A DNA stretch of 64,000 nucleotides, taken from assembly GCF_002567005.1 (NCBI RefSeq), contig NZ_NUZU01000012.1, positions 77,949 through 141,948 of the forward strand, in the 5' to 3' direction. Shown piece after piece: positions 35,415-47,878 of the stretch. Below the pieces are notes generated by a model. The model did not search any database, was not told the DNA's origin, and worked only from the letters and a program-made list of their open reading frames with translations. The translations under genes and the position numbers were made by a program. Each line of letters begins with the position of its first letter. Positions within the stretch are counted from its first letter, which is position 1. This stretch comes from Bacillus sp. AFS073361 (GTDB lineage: Bacteria > Bacillota > Bacilli > Bacillales > Cytobacillaceae).

Positions 35415-35774
35415 ATGATAGAGGTATTGAAAACCTTTCAATTAGCAATCAAGCAGCAAGGGCATTTACTGCCGTTACTTGAGCATATCCATACAAGAGT
35501 GAATTTAATTTGTGAACAAAATACCTATCAAATCTTCATGAAGGATAGGGAAATTTTCATCCTCCATGATAGCAAAGAGACTCAAACAATCCCTGAGATT
35601 CGTGGGGATCTTCATGCGATGAGACAGCTGCTTACAGGGGAGGAAAGGTTGCGGACGCTTGAAAGAAACGGTCAATTAAGTATTTCTGCTCCTATCCGCA
35701 CAACCTTATTACTAGAGTCTATCTTCTATTTAACAAAAACGCAGGATCATATCGCGAAAATTACAAATTTTTAA
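35415..35774 (+). CDS. yusD: SCP2-like sterol-carrier-domain protein YusD
   Basis: A 119-residue protein consisting of one SCP2-like lipid-binding domain (QIFMKDREIFILHDSKET, then RGDLHAMRQLLTGEERL). Such domains bind acyl-CoA or other lipids, but the ligand here is unknown. The gene order agrees with B. subtilis yusD, just upstream of the methionine genes. The start has GGAGTGATGGAAG upstream. Confidence 0.72.
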   Translation: MIEVLKTFQLAIKQQGHLLPLLEHIHTRVNLICEQNTYQIFMKDREIFILHDSKETQTIPEIRGDLHAMRQLLTGEERLRTLERNGQLSISAPIRTTLLLESIFYLTKTQDHIAKITNF

Positions 35775-35783
35775 TCAAACCTA

Positions 35784-35812
35784 TTGACTCGGAATTAAAA
35801 TTTAGATAACAT
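35784..35812 (+). promoter_or_regulatory. Promoter of the S-box-controlled metY unit
   Basis: TTGACT (35784-35789), a 17-bp spacer, TAACAT (35807-35812). Transcription would start about 40 nt before the riboswitch. Confidence 0.65.
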
Positions 35813-35857
35813 TATAACTAGAATATTTAACCAATTATTACAATTTCATCAATACAT

Positions 35858-36004
35858 TCTTATCGAGAGCGGCGGAGGGATTGGCCCTTTGATGCCCAGC
35901 AACCGGTTTACTACACATAATAACACGGTGCTAAATCCAGCAGAGCAATCAGCTCTGGAAGATGAGAAGTGTGAAGCCCCTCTTCTCTGAAGCAGGGGTT
36001 TTTG
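35858..36004 (+). ncRNA. SAM-I riboswitch (S-box) with terminator, upstream of metY
   Basis: P1 is formed by TCTTATC (35858-35864) and GATGAGA (35961-35967). The conserved core AGCGGCGGAGGGA, GGCCC and GATGCCCAGCAACC is present, followed by CGGTGC. A terminator hairpin (CCCCT with AGGGG, then TTTTT) follows at about 35974-36004. SAM binding should terminate transcription before metY. Confidence 0.95.
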
Positions 36005-36036
36005 TATGGTGAGTTATCAAAAAAGGAGGAAGCAAG

Positions 36037-37353
36037 ATGAGTGAAAATCAAAAGAAATATCGTTTTGAAACATTAACCGTCCATGGCGGCTTAACTCCAG
36101 ATCCGGTAACAGGGGCCCGCGCTGTTCCGATTTACCAAAACAATGCATATCAATTTAAGAATACTGAGCATGCTGCAAACTTATTTAGCTTAGCAGAATC
36201 TGGATACATATACACACGAATACACAACCCAACGACCACTGTATTTGAAGAAAGAGTCGCTTTATTAGAAGGCGGTGTTGGTGCCTTAGCAGTGGCGAGC
36301 GGAATGGCCGCCATTACTCTTGCCATTTTAAATATTGCTGAGGCTGGCGATGAAATTGTTTCGGCTTCCAATCTCTATGGAGGCACCTATAATTTATTTG
36401 CAGTGACCCTTCCGAAATATGGAATTAACGTGAAATTTGTAGATCCAGAAAATCCAGAAAACTTCCGCCAAGCGATCACTGCCAAAACAAAAGCAGTCTT
36501 TGCGGAAACAATTGGTAATCCAAGCCTGCGCATCCTTGATATTGAAAAAGTAGCAGAAATTGCCCATGAAGCAGGTGTACCACTAATCGTTGACAATACT
36601 TTTGCCACTCCATACCTTTGCCGCCCAATTGAACATGGAGCAGATATTGTCATTCATTCCGCTACTAAGTGGTTATTAGGGAACGGAACGACAACGGGCG
36701 GAATTATTGTTGATGGCGGTAAATTCGATTGGAATTCTCCAAGATTCCCAGGCTTTACAACACCAGACGCAAGCTACCATGATTTGGTTTATGCAGAAGC
36801 CTTAGGCGCGGTGGCTTATATTATCAAAGCACGTGTGCAATTGCTTCGTGATCTAGGGCCGGCATTAAGTCCGCAAAATTCCTTCCAGTTTGTCCTTGGA
36901 CTTGAAACTCTGCATGTCCGGATGAAGGAGCATGTCGCGAATACTAAAGAAGTCGTCGATTACTTAACCAACCATCCTGCCGTCGAATGGGTTTCCTATC
37001 CTGGTCATCCATCCCATCCTGATTATGAACTAGCTAAAAAGTATCTACCAAAAGGTGCCGGTTCAATGGTGGTATTCGGAATTAAAGGCGGAAAAGAAGC
37101 AGGGGCTAAATTAATTGATTCCATCACACTTTGGGCACATGTGGCCAATGTTGGTGATGCAAAAAGTTTAATTATTCATCCGGCCAGCACCACTCACCAG
37201 CAATTAGATGCTCAAGGCCTGATCGCTGCAGGTGTAACAGAGGATTTAATTCGCCTATCCATCGGGATCGAGAATGTAGAAGATCTGATTGAAGACCTAG
37301 AGTCGGCTATTGTTTCGGCAACTGGTTTAACTTCATTAAACGTTAATGCCTAA
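36037..37353 (+). CDS. metY: O-acetylhomoserine aminocarboxypropyltransferase (homocysteine synthase)
   Basis: A 438-residue PLP enzyme of the Cys/Met metabolism family that makes homocysteine from O-acetylhomoserine and sulfide. The PLP lysine is in [17 protein letters not shown]. The length exceeds the roughly 380 residues of MetB/MetC-type enzymes and fits the sulfhydrylase group, as does the insertion before [14 protein letters not shown]. The start follows AAAGGAGGAAGC. An S-box riboswitch controls it. Confidence 0.9.
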   Translation: MSENQKKYRFETLTVHGGLTPDPVTGARAVPIYQNNAYQFKNTEHAANLFSLAESGYIYTRIHNPTTTVFEERVALLEGGVGALAVASGMAAITLAILNIAEAGDEIVSASNLYGGTYNLFAVTLPKYGINVKFVDPENPENFRQAITAKTKAVFAETIGNPSLRILDIEKVAEIAHEAGVPLIVDNTFATPYLCRPIEHGADIVIHSATKWLLGNGTTTGGIIVDGGKFDWNSPRFPGFTTPDASYHDLVYAEALGAVAYIIKARVQLLRDLGPALSPQNSFQFVLGLETLHVRMKEHVANTKEVVDYLTNHPAVEWVSYPGHPSHPDYELAKKYLPKGAGSMVVFGIKGGKEAGAKLIDSITLWAHVANVGDAKSLIIHPASTTHQQLDAQGLIAAGVTEDLIRLSIGIENVEDLIEDLESAIVSATGLTSLNVNA

Positions 37354-37385
37354 AACTTATTTTTTTGAATAAGAAACTATTTTCA

Positions 37386-37414
37386 TTGACACCCCTTTTT
37401 ATCCGTGATACGAT
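37386..37414 (+). promoter_or_regulatory. Promoter of the metNIQ leader
   Basis: TTGACA (37386-37391), a 17-bp spacer, TACGAT (37409-37414), about 60 nt before the S-box. Confidence 0.75.
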
Positions 37415-37472
37415 ACTTTTGTAATATAGTTACTTAAACAAATAACGTTTGAATTGAATATAGGAATTGATA

Positions 37473-37636
37473 CTCTTATCAAGAGAGGTGGAGGGATGTG
37501 CCCGATGAAGCCCGGCAACCGTCAATATTTATTATTGAAATGGTGCCAATTCACACAAAGCGTTTGCTTTGGAAGATGGGAGAAAGGATTATTATTTATG
37601 ATGCCTTTCTGCCTGCGCAGAAAGGCTTTTTATTTT
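37473..37636 (+). ncRNA. SAM-I riboswitch (S-box) with terminator, upstream of metNIQ
   Basis: P1 is CTCTTATC (37473-37480) with GATGGGAG (37575-37582). The core AAGAGAGGTGGAGGGA, GTGCCCGATGAAGCCCGGCAACC-type segment and TGGTGCCAATTC match the S-box consensus. The terminator stem GCCTTTCTG/CAGAAAGGC (37603-37626) is perfect and followed by TTTTTATTTT. Confidence 0.96.
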
Positions 37637-37751
37637 GATAACATAGAATCTTTTCGTAAAAAAAGTCAAACCCTATATTAGATTAAACGGTATATTACAA
37701 GAAAAATCTTTCAGAATTTTAAGGTAAATTGGATAAAAAGCAGGTGATACA

Positions 37752-38777
37752 ATGATTTCTATAAAAAGTGTTCAGAAAATTTTTCCCTCCAAACAGGGTC
37801 AGCTTAGAGCCGTTGATGATGTAAACCTTGAAATTCAAGATGGTGAAATTTTCGGGGTAATTGGATACAGTGGTGCTGGTAAAAGTACATTGATTAGAAT
37901 GTTAAATGGTTTGGAACTGCCGACCAGTGGGACCGTAACCGTTGCTGGCCGCGTGGTTTCAAAAATCAAAGGGGCTGAACTTCGAAAAGCCCGGCAAGAG
38001 ATCAGTATGATTTTTCAGCATTTTAACTTATTGTGGTCGAGAACCGTTAGTGAAAATATTGCTTTTCCCTTAGAAATTGCAGGCATCAAAGGTCCTGAGC
38101 GCCAAAAAAGAGTAAGTGAACTAATTAAATTAGTCGGCCTGGAAGGTAGAGAGAATGCTTATCCATCCCAGTTAAGCGGCGGACAAAAACAACGTGTTGG
38201 GATTGCAAGGGCGCTTGCCAACAATCCGAAAGTACTTCTTTGTGATGAAGCTACTTCTGCCCTCGACCCACAAACGACCGATTCTATTTTGGAATTGTTA
38301 GTTGATATAAATAAAAGGCTCGGTCTGACTATTGTTCTTATTACCCATGAAATGCATGTAATCCGCAAGATTTGTCACCGGGTTGCCGTCATGGAAAGTG
38401 GAAGGGTCGTCGAACTTGGACAAGTATTAGATGTATTCAAAAATCCACAGCAGTCGATTACGAAACGATTTGTCCAGCAGGTAACCGAACCAGAAGAAAC
38501 GAAAGAAACTGCTGAACATTTAATTGAACATTATCGTTCCGGTCAAATTGTTCAACTAACTTTTATTGGGGAGTCTGTTGAACAGCCGATCATTACAAAT
38601 GTCATTCGCCATAATAACGTGACCGTTAATATCTTGCAAGGGAAGATTTCACAAACCCAAAGCGGGTCCTATGGAACCTTATTCATTCATATTGATGGGG
38701 ACGAAGCAGAAGTCAATAAGGCAGTCGACTATATTCGTTCACAGCAAGTAGGAGTGGAGGTGGTTACAAGTGAATAG
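37752..38777 (+). CDS. metN: Methionine ABC transporter ATP-binding protein
   Basis: A 341-residue ATPase. Walker A is GYSGAGKS, the signature LSGGQKQR and Walker B VLLCDEATSALD. A C-terminal NIL/ACT-like domain (about 250-341), which binds methionine and mediates transinhibition in MetN, is present. The start follows GCAGGTG. It overlaps metI by 8 bp and sits behind an S-box, so it is repressed by SAM. Confidence 0.94.
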   Translation: MISIKSVQKIFPSKQGQLRAVDDVNLEIQDGEIFGVIGYSGAGKSTLIRMLNGLELPTSGTVTVAGRVVSKIKGAELRKARQEISMIFQHFNLLWSRTVSENIAFPLEIAGIKGPERQKRVSELIKLVGLEGRENAYPSQLSGGQKQRVGIARALANNPKVLLCDEATSALDPQTTDSILELLVDINKRLGLTIVLITHEMHVIRKICHRVAVMESGRVVELGQVLDVFKNPQQSITKRFVQQVTEPEETKETAEHLIEHYRSGQIVQLTFIGESVEQPIITNVIRHNNVTVNILQGKISQTQSGSYGTLFIHIDGDEAEVNKAVDYIRSQQVGVEVVTSE

Positions 38778-39441
38778 TAAACCGTATTTCGAAGATTTTG
38801 ATTGGCCGGCAATGTGGGAAGCAACGAGACAAACTCTTTATATGACAGGGATTTCCGTTGTGGCTACATTTATTCTTGGTATCCTGCTAGGATTGTTGTT
38901 ATTCCTTACTTCAAAAGGAAGTCTCTGGAGTAATAAACCCATTAATGTGGTCATTAGCGGTGTCGTAAATATATTCCGGTCCATTCCTTTTATTATTTTA
39001 ATTGTCTTATTAATCCCGTTTACAACGATACTTTTCCGAACCATGATTGGTGAAAATGCCGCATTGCCAGCATTGATTATTGGTGCTGCACCATTTTATG
39101 CAAGGATGGTGGAAATTGGCCTCAGGGAAATTGATAAAGGCGTGATTGAAGCAGCAAAGTCAATGGGTGCCACCACTGGTACGATCATTTGGAAGGTTCT
39201 GTTACCAGAATCGATGCCAGCGCTGGTCTCTGGGATAACCGTAACCGCGATTGCTCTTGTTGGTTATACAGCAATGGCAGGAGTCATTGGAGCAGGTGGT
39301 TTAGGAAATCTTGCCTATCTTCAAGGCTTTCAACGAAATCAAAACGATGTAACTTTAGTCGCTACCATCATTATTTTAATTATTGTGTTTATCATTCAGT
39401 TTATCGGTGATTTTATCACTTCAAAATTAGATAAAAGATAA
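38770..39441 (+). CDS. metI: Methionine ABC transporter permease
   Basis: A 223-residue permease with five predicted helices; the EAA loop is in DKGVIEAAKSMGATTGTIIW. It starts with GTG inside the last codons of metN (GGAGTGGAGG upstream) and is followed 13 bp later by metQ. In Bacillus literature it is also called metP. Confidence 0.92.
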   Translation: MNSKPYFEDFDWPAMWEATRQTLYMTGISVVATFILGILLGLLLFLTSKGSLWSNKPINVVISGVVNIFRSIPFIILIVLLIPFTTILFRTMIGENAALPALIIGAAPFYARMVEIGLREIDKGVIEAAKSMGATTGTIIWKVLLPESMPALVSGITVTAIALVGYTAMAGVIGAGGLGNLAYLQGFQRNQNDVTLVATIIILIIVFIIQFIGDFITSKLDKR

Positions 39442-39454
39442 AGGAGAGGTCAAA

Positions 39455-40300
39455 ATGAAAAAAATATTAAGTTTATTGTTAGCATTGTCTATCGTATTTG
39501 TTGTCGCAGCTTGCGGCAAGTCAGAGGAAAAGTCAGAAGGAACTACTGGTGGCAAAGAAGCAGAAACTACAAAATTAGTGGTTGGAGCATCTAACGTTCC
39601 CCATGCAGAAATCCTTGAAAAAGCAAAACCGCTTTTAAAAGAAAAAGGCATTGACTTAGAAATCAAAACATTCCAAGATTATGTATTACCAAACAAAGCA
39701 TTGGCATCAAAAGAACTTGATGCAAACTATTTCCAACACATCCCTTACTTAAATTCTCAAAATAAAGAAAATGGTTATGGCTTTGTTAATGCTGGCGGTA
39801 TCCATATTGAGCCAATCGGTGTTTATTCAAAGAAATATAAAAAGCTAAGTGATCTTCCAAAAGGTGCACATTTAATCATGAGCAACTCTGTAGCTGACCA
39901 TGGCCGTCTTCTTTCTTTACTTGAAAAAGAGGGAGTTATCAAATTAAAAGAAGGCATTGATAAAACGAAAGCAGAATTAAAAGATGTTGTTGAAAATCCT
40001 AAAAACCTAAAGTTCGATACCAACTATGAAGCAGCATTACTTCCAAAAATCTATAATAATGGCGAAGGGGACGCGGTCTTAATCAATTCTAACTATGCGA
40101 TTGATGCAGGCTTGAACCCAGTTGAAGATTCCATCGCCATTGAAGACAAAGAATCACCGTATGTAAACGTGATTGCTGTCCGCAGCGGTGACGAAAATAA
40201 AGACAGCATCAAAACATTAGTGGAAGTTCTACATTCAAAAGAAATTCAAGACTTCATTCTTGAAAAATACAAAGGTGCCGTTGTACCGGTTTCTGAGTAA
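39455..40300 (+). CDS. metQ: Methionine ABC transporter substrate-binding lipoprotein
   Basis: A 281-residue NlpA-family lipoprotein. The signal peptide ends in VVAACGKS (Cys21). The mature domain starts with KLVVGASNVPHAEILEKAKP, the usual MetQ opening, and includes LDANYFQHIPYL, a conserved methionine-pocket segment. It closes the metNIQ operon. Confidence 0.94.
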   Translation: MKKILSLLLALSIVFVVAACGKSEEKSEGTTGGKEAETTKLVVGASNVPHAEILEKAKPLLKEKGIDLEIKTFQDYVLPNKALASKELDANYFQHIPYLNSQNKENGYGFVNAGGIHIEPIGVYSKKYKKLSDLPKGAHLIMSNSVADHGRLLSLLEKEGVIKLKEGIDKTKAELKDVVENPKNLKFDTNYEAALLPKIYNNGEGDAVLINSNYAIDAGLNPVEDSIAIEDKESPYVNVIAVRSGDENKDSIKTLVEVLHSKEIQDFILEKYKGAVVPVSE

Positions 40301-40316
40301 CTTATAAATAGGAAGA

Positions 40317-40346
40317 AAGTCAGTGTGTTAAACACTGGCTTTTTCT
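40317..40346 (+). terminator. Rho-independent terminator of metNIQ
   Basis: AAGTCAGTGT and ACACTGGCTT (one G-U pair) with a 5-nt loop, followed by TTTTTC. Confidence 0.85.
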
Positions 40347-40515
40347 ATGCCGATGCCTAAAACGGTATACATTTAAACAGTTTCATTGGGTAAAAATAGG
40401 AAGACCATTAGACCCGAATTCCATTGGCAAAAAGTAATAAAATGAGGTATGATTTTACTCGAGTGCATTTTCCTTATTTAGGATTAATCAGAATTTTCAT
40501 TAAAAATACCCTTTC

Positions 40516-40625
40516 ATTCTCATTTGATACTAGCTTAATGAAAATAGGTGCTATGTTTTTACTGTTTAAGAGTTGCTAATACATTTCATTTGTTATAAGA
40601 TTGGAATGAGAATAAAATGAGAATA
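40516..40625. promoter_or_regulatory. suf operon upstream region with AATGAGAATA repeats
   Basis: AATGAGAATA occurs at 40605-40614 and 40616-40625 (11 bp apart), and ATTCTCATTT at 40516-40525 is the exact inverse of AAATGAGAAT at 40615-40624. A possible promoter is TTGCTA (40573) with TAAGAT (40596), 17-bp spacer. TGAGAAT differs by one base from the Fur half site TGATAAT, so metal control is possible but unproven. Confidence 0.35.
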
Positions 40626-40681
40626 GGGTTATCAAACGACCCGATTACATGATACAACACTTTCTCTTTGGAGGTATAGAT

Positions 40682-41467
40682 ATGGCTGGATCAACGTTAA
40701 CGATCAAAGATTTACATGTAGCAATTGATGGGAAAGAAATATTAAAAGGTGTAAACCTTGAAATAAAGGGTGGAGAAATCCACGCAATCATGGGACCAAA
40801 TGGAACAGGTAAATCCACTTTATCTTCTGCCATTATGGGCCATCCAAAATATGAAGTAACAAGCGGATCTATCACTCTAGATGGACAAAATGTTCTTGAA
40901 ATGGAAGTAGATGAGCGCGCACGGGCTGGGCTATTCCTAGCAATGCAATATCCAAGTGAAATTAACGGCGTAACAAATGCCGATTTTTTACGTTCAGCAC
41001 TAAATAGCCGTCTTGGTGAAGGAAATGAAATTTCATTAATGAAGTTTATCCGTAAAATGGATAAGCAAATGGAATTCCTTGAAATGGACCTTGATATGGC
41101 ACAACGTTATTTAAACGAAGGCTTCTCCGGCGGTGAGAAAAAACGTAACGAAATCTTGCAATTAATGATGTTAGAACCAAAAATTGCAATCCTAGATGAA
41201 ATTGACTCCGGACTAGATATCGATGCCCTAAAGGTAGTATCAAAAGGAATCAATGAAATGCGCGGCGAGGATTTCGGCTGCTTAGTGATTACACACTATC
41301 AACGTCTTTTAAACTATATCACTCCAGACCATGTGCATGTAATGATGCAGGGCCGTGTTGTAAAATCCGGCGGACCTGAACTAGCACAACGCTTAGAAGC
41401 TGAAGGATATGACTGGATCAAACAAGAACTTGGAATTGAAGATGAAACAGTTGGGCAAGAAGCGTAA
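40682..41467 (+). CDS. sufC: Fe-S cluster assembly ATPase SufC
   Basis: The 261-residue ABC-type ATPase of the SufBCD scaffold. Walker A is GPNGTGKS, the signature-equivalent FSGGEKKR and Walker B IAILDEIDSGLD, all diagnostic for SufC. ATG 40682 is preceded by GGAGG; the reading from 40649 lies upstream of that site. First gene of sufC-D-S-U-B, the standard Firmicutes order. Confidence 0.96.
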   Translation: MAGSTLTIKDLHVAIDGKEILKGVNLEIKGGEIHAIMGPNGTGKSTLSSAIMGHPKYEVTSGSITLDGQNVLEMEVDERARAGLFLAMQYPSEINGVTNADFLRSALNSRLGEGNEISLMKFIRKMDKQMEFLEMDLDMAQRYLNEGFSGGEKKRNEILQLMMLEPKIAILDEIDSGLDIDALKVVSKGINEMRGEDFGCLVITHYQRLLNYITPDHVHVMMQGRVVKSGGPELAQRLEAEGYDWIKQELGIEDETVGQEA

Positions 41468-41488
41468 GAGAGGGTTAGGAGGATTACA

Positions 41489-44455
<2,967 letters not shown>

Positions 44456-44511
44456 GATGAAATAGGGCATTTTTAGGCCTTATTCGTTTAAGAAATGGAG
44501 GAACAAGGACG

Positions 44512-45909
44512 ATGGCGAAAAAAATGCCGGAAATCGGTGATTATAAATATGGTTTTGCCGATAAAGACGTTTCCATATTCCGATCTAAGCGTGGTTTAAC
44601 ATCTGAAATTGTAGAAGAAATTTCTAAATTGAAGAATGAACCACAATGGATGTTAGACTTCCGTTTGAAGTCGCTTGAGCATTTTTACAAAATGCCAATG
44701 CCACAATGGGGCGGCGATCTAAACGCATTAAACTTTGATGAAATTACTTACTATGTAAAACCATCTGAGAAATCCGAGAAGTCTTGGGATGAAGTACCTG
44801 AAGAAATCAAGGCTACGTTCGATAAACTGGGAATTCCTGAAGCGGAGCAAAAGTACCTTGCTGGGGTATCTGCACAGTATGAATCTGAGGTAGTTTACCA
44901 CAACATGAAGGAAGAACTTGAAGATCTAGGAATTGTCTTTAAAGATACGGATTCTGCTTTACGGGAAAATGAAGATATTTTCCGCGAACACTGGGCAAAA
45001 GTTATCCCGCCAACAGATAACAAATTTGCAGCCCTTAACTCGGCTGTTTGGTCTGGCGGCTCGTTCATCTATGTACCACCGGGTGTGAAAGTGGATACGC
45101 CATTACAGGCATATTTCCGCATCAACTCCGAAAATATGGGTCAATTTGAACGTACATTAATCATTGTTGATGAAGGCGCGCATGTGCATTATGTTGAGGG
45201 CTGTACAGCACCAGTTTATACAACGAACTCCCTGCACAGTGCTGTCGTTGAGATTGTGATTAAAAAGGATGCTTACTGCCGTTATACAACGATTCAAAAC
45301 TGGGCGAACAACGTCTTTAACCTTGTTACTAAGCGTGCGGTTTGTGAAGCAAACGCGACAATGGAATGGATTGATGGTAACATCGGTTCGAAATTAACGA
45401 TGAAGTATCCAGCCGTTATTTTAAAAGGTGAAGGTGCACGTGGGATGACACTTTCTATTGCGATTGCTGGTAAAGGTCAACACCAAGATGCAGGTGCAAA
45501 AATGATTCATTTAGCACCTAATACATCATCAACAATTGTTTCGAAGTCCATTTCTAAGCATGGCGGTAAAGTTACCTACCGCGGTATCGTTCACTTCGGT
45601 CGTAAGGCAGACGGTGCCCGTTCTAATATCGAATGTGATACCTTAATCATGGATAACAAGTCGACATCAGATACGATTCCTTACAATGAAATCTTAAACG
45701 ACAACATTTCACTTGAGCATGAAGCGAAAGTTTCGAAGGTATCTGAAGAGCAGCTCTTCTACTTGATGAGCCGTGGGATTTCAGAACAAGAAGCTACTGA
45801 AATGATCGTAATGGGCTTTATCGAGCCGTTTACAAAAGAATTGCCAATGGAATACGCCGTTGAAATGAACCGTCTCATTAAATTCGAGATGGAAGGTTCT
45901 ATTGGATAA
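44512..45909 (+). CDS. sufB: Fe-S cluster assembly scaffold protein SufB
   Basis: A 465-residue scaffold on which clusters are built with SufC and SufD. Conserved features: [15 protein letters not shown], the [20 protein letters not shown] core and the C-terminal [20 protein letters not shown] with acceptor residues. Last gene of the suf operon, followed by a GC-rich terminator and a repeat array. The start has GGAGG upstream. Confidence 0.96.
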   Translation: MAKKMPEIGDYKYGFADKDVSIFRSKRGLTSEIVEEISKLKNEPQWMLDFRLKSLEHFYKMPMPQWGGDLNALNFDEITYYVKPSEKSEKSWDEVPEEIKATFDKLGIPEAEQKYLAGVSAQYESEVVYHNMKEELEDLGIVFKDTDSALRENEDIFREHWAKVIPPTDNKFAALNSAVWSGGSFIYVPPGVKVDTPLQAYFRINSENMGQFERTLIIVDEGAHVHYVEGCTAPVYTTNSLHSAVVEIVIKKDAYCRYTTIQNWANNVFNLVTKRAVCEANATMEWIDGNIGSKLTMKYPAVILKGEGARGMTLSIAIAGKGQHQDAGAKMIHLAPNTSSTIVSKSISKHGGKVTYRGIVHFGRKADGARSNIECDTLIMDNKSTSDTIPYNEILNDNISLEHEAKVSKVSEEQLFYLMSRGISEQEATEMIVMGFIEPFTKELPMEYAVEMNRLIKFEMEGSIG

Positions 45910-45920
45910 TAGGTTTTATA

Positions 45921-45957
45921 AAAAAACCCGCTTGCCGAGGATGGCAGGCGGGTTTTT
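45921..45957 (+). terminator. Rho-independent terminator of the suf operon
   Basis: CCCGCTTGCC and GGCAGGCGGG pair fully (one G-U), loop of 6 nt, flanked by six A and five T. Confidence 0.9.
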
Positions 45958-45976
45958 GGCGCCGGTGATTGGGGTT

Positions 45977-46097
45977 ACTGTCGGATAGCGGGACTTTACT
46001 GTCGGATAGCGGGACTTTACTGGCGGATGACGGGACTTTACTGTCGGATGACGTCACAATACTGTCGGATAGCACACCAATACTGTCGCCACCCACA
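45977..46097. repeat. Second intergenic tandem array, 21-bp period (6 units)
   Basis: ACTGTCGGAT (variants ACTGGCGGAT, ACTGTCGCCA) starts at 45977, 45998, 46019, 46040, 46061 and 46082, exactly 21 bp apart; units are joined by AGCGGGACTTT-like linkers. The sequence is unrelated to the 20804-21137 array but has the same period and the same position directly after an operon terminator. One frame on each strand stays open as 7-residue repeats, without a plausible start signal. Confidence 0.9.
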
Positions 46098-46182
46098 CTA
46101 TGCGACCAACCCAACCTCCTTTTCAAAAATTACCACCTTCCAAAAATGGTTATGCTATTATTAATAGTTGGAGGTGAGTTTT

Positions 46183-47028
46183 TTGATCTATATCGGCGTA
46201 ACAGGCTGGGGCGATCATGATAGCTTATATCCAGGTCAGATATCCTCACGGGACAAGCTAAAAGCCTATGCGGGACATTTTCCTATCGTTGAAGTAGATT
46301 CGGCCTTTTATGCGATTCAGCCGAAAAGAAATGCTGAAAAGTGGGTCAATGAAACACCGGCTGGCTTCCAGTTTATCGTCAAAGCCTACCAAGGAATGAC
46401 CGGACATATGCGCGGGGAAATTCCTTTTGAAAACAAACAAGCGATGTTTAGTGCTTTCAAAGAATCGCTCGAGCCTTACATAGAAACCAATAAATTAGCC
46501 ATGACCCTCTTTCAATTTCCACCCTGGTTTACATGTTCGAGAGAAAATGTCCAATACCTAAGATGGTGCAAGCAGGAAATGGGGGATATTCCATCTGCAT
46601 TAGAATTCAGACATCAATCCTGGTTTGTCCCCCAGTATCGTCAAAAAACCATTGAGTTTATGAGAGAACTAAAATGGATCCATAGCATTTGCGATGAACC
46701 ACAATCAGGAGAAGGGTCCATCCCAATGGTATTGCAGTCAACCACTCCTGAGAAGGTCCTCGTCCGTTTTCATGGCCGTAATTTTCATGGCTGGCAAAAA
46801 CGAATCGGAGTGGATTGGCGCGAGGTTCGTTATCTTTACCGCTATAACCAACAAGAGTTAGAAGAATGGGCAAACTCCATTCAAGAATTAGTTAAAGACT
46901 CGAAAGATATCTATCTCCTTTTTAACAACAACTCTGGCGGAGATGCTGCTGATAATGCAAAGGAAATGATCAATCTTTTGCATCTCGAATACAAGGGGCT
47001 TGCTCCACGCCAGTTGGACCTACTATAA
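46183..47028 (+). CDS. yunF: DUF72 family protein YunF
   Basis: A 281-residue TIM-barrel-like protein of the DUF72 (YecE) family. It begins IYIGVTGWGDHDSLYP, the usual family opening, followed by VEVDSAFYAIQPKRNAEKWV. The late RFHGRNFHGW is also conserved. No enzymatic activity is established. TTG 46183 follows GGAGGTGAG at good spacing; the reading from 46168 starts within that site. First gene of the yunFED block. Confidence 0.82.
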   Translation: MIYIGVTGWGDHDSLYPGQISSRDKLKAYAGHFPIVEVDSAFYAIQPKRNAEKWVNETPAGFQFIVKAYQGMTGHMRGEIPFENKQAMFSAFKESLEPYIETNKLAMTLFQFPPWFTCSRENVQYLRWCKQEMGDIPSALEFRHQSWFVPQYRQKTIEFMRELKWIHSICDEPQSGEGSIPMVLQSTTPEKVLVRFHGRNFHGWQKRIGVDWREVRYLYRYNQQELEEWANSIQELVKDSKDIYLLFNNNSGGDAADNAKEMINLLHLEYKGLAPRQLDLL

Positions 47029-47049
47029 AAAGTTAGGAGAAGAAATAAC

Positions 47050-47871
47050 ATGGAATGGATCATAATCGTAATTATCGGTATACTCGGAAGCTCTTTAGGC
47101 TCGCTCATTGGTTTAGGAGGCGGGATTGTAGTTGTTCCCTCATTACTTTATTTATCAACCCTGCCAGCATTTGGGCATATAACCCCTCAGGTTGCGGTCG
47201 GAACCTCCCTTTTTACGATGATTTTTACAGGACTTTCCTCCACCTTAGCGTATATGAAACACAAGACCATTGATTATAAAAGCGGCTTGATTTTTCTGAT
47301 TGGCAGCGGTCCTGGGAGTATTTTAGGTGCGTGGGTAACAGAAGGGTTACAAATGAAGACCTTCAATATCTTTTTCGGGTTATTTATTATTTTTGTTTCG
47401 ATAATTTTATTATTAAAGGATAAATTAAAGCCATTGCCATATAAGAAGGACCGGGGAATCGTCCGCACGTTTATCGATAATCGAGGGAATACCTCAGAAT
47501 ATGGATATAATCCAGTGATCGCCATTTTGATTTCCTTTGTTGTAGGTTTTATCTCAGGGATTTTCGGGGTGGGCGGCGGCTCCTTACTGGTTCCAACGAT
47601 GATTTTGATTTTCTTTTTTCCGCCCCATGTGGCGACGGCTACATCGATGTTTATGATTTTGCCAACTTCAATACTAAGTTCGATTACGCATATTACCTTA
47701 GGAAATGTTGACTGGATATACGCCCTGGCATTAGTCCCTGGGGCGTGGATTGGAGCCCAAATTGGTGTTTATTTAAACACTAAGCTTAAGAGTAAAACGA
47801 TTGTCTTAATTTTACGAACGATTCTCATCGTTGTTGGGATTCGTTTAATTTATCAAGGAATTCTAGGGTAG
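47050..47871 (+). CDS. yunE: TSUP-family sulfite/sulfonate exporter YunE
   Basis: A 273-residue membrane protein with 7-8 hydrophobic segments of the TauE/SafE (TSUP) family. Two glycine-rich family motifs are visible: SLIGLGGGIVVVPSLLYL in the first helix pair and the repeat SGIFGVGGGSLLVPTMIL in the second half. Such proteins move sulfur-containing organic anions; the substrate is not known here. It lies between yunF and yunD with short gaps. Confidence 0.82.
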   Translation: MEWIIIVIIGILGSSLGSLIGLGGGIVVVPSLLYLSTLPAFGHITPQVAVGTSLFTMIFTGLSSTLAYMKHKTIDYKSGLIFLIGSGPGSILGAWVTEGLQMKTFNIFFGLFIIFVSIILLLKDKLKPLPYKKDRGIVRTFIDNRGNTSEYGYNPVIAILISFVVGFISGIFGVGGGSLLVPTMILIFFFPPHVATATSMFMILPTSILSSITHITLGNVDWIYALALVPGAWIGAQIGVYLNTKLKSKTIVLILRTILIVVGIRLIYQGILG

Positions 47872-47878
47872 GTACAGA

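Noticed and set aside
45899..46220. Proteins with LSDSGTL-type repeats in the suf-downstream array
   Set aside because: Same reason: 21-bp satellite read as codons, no start signal.
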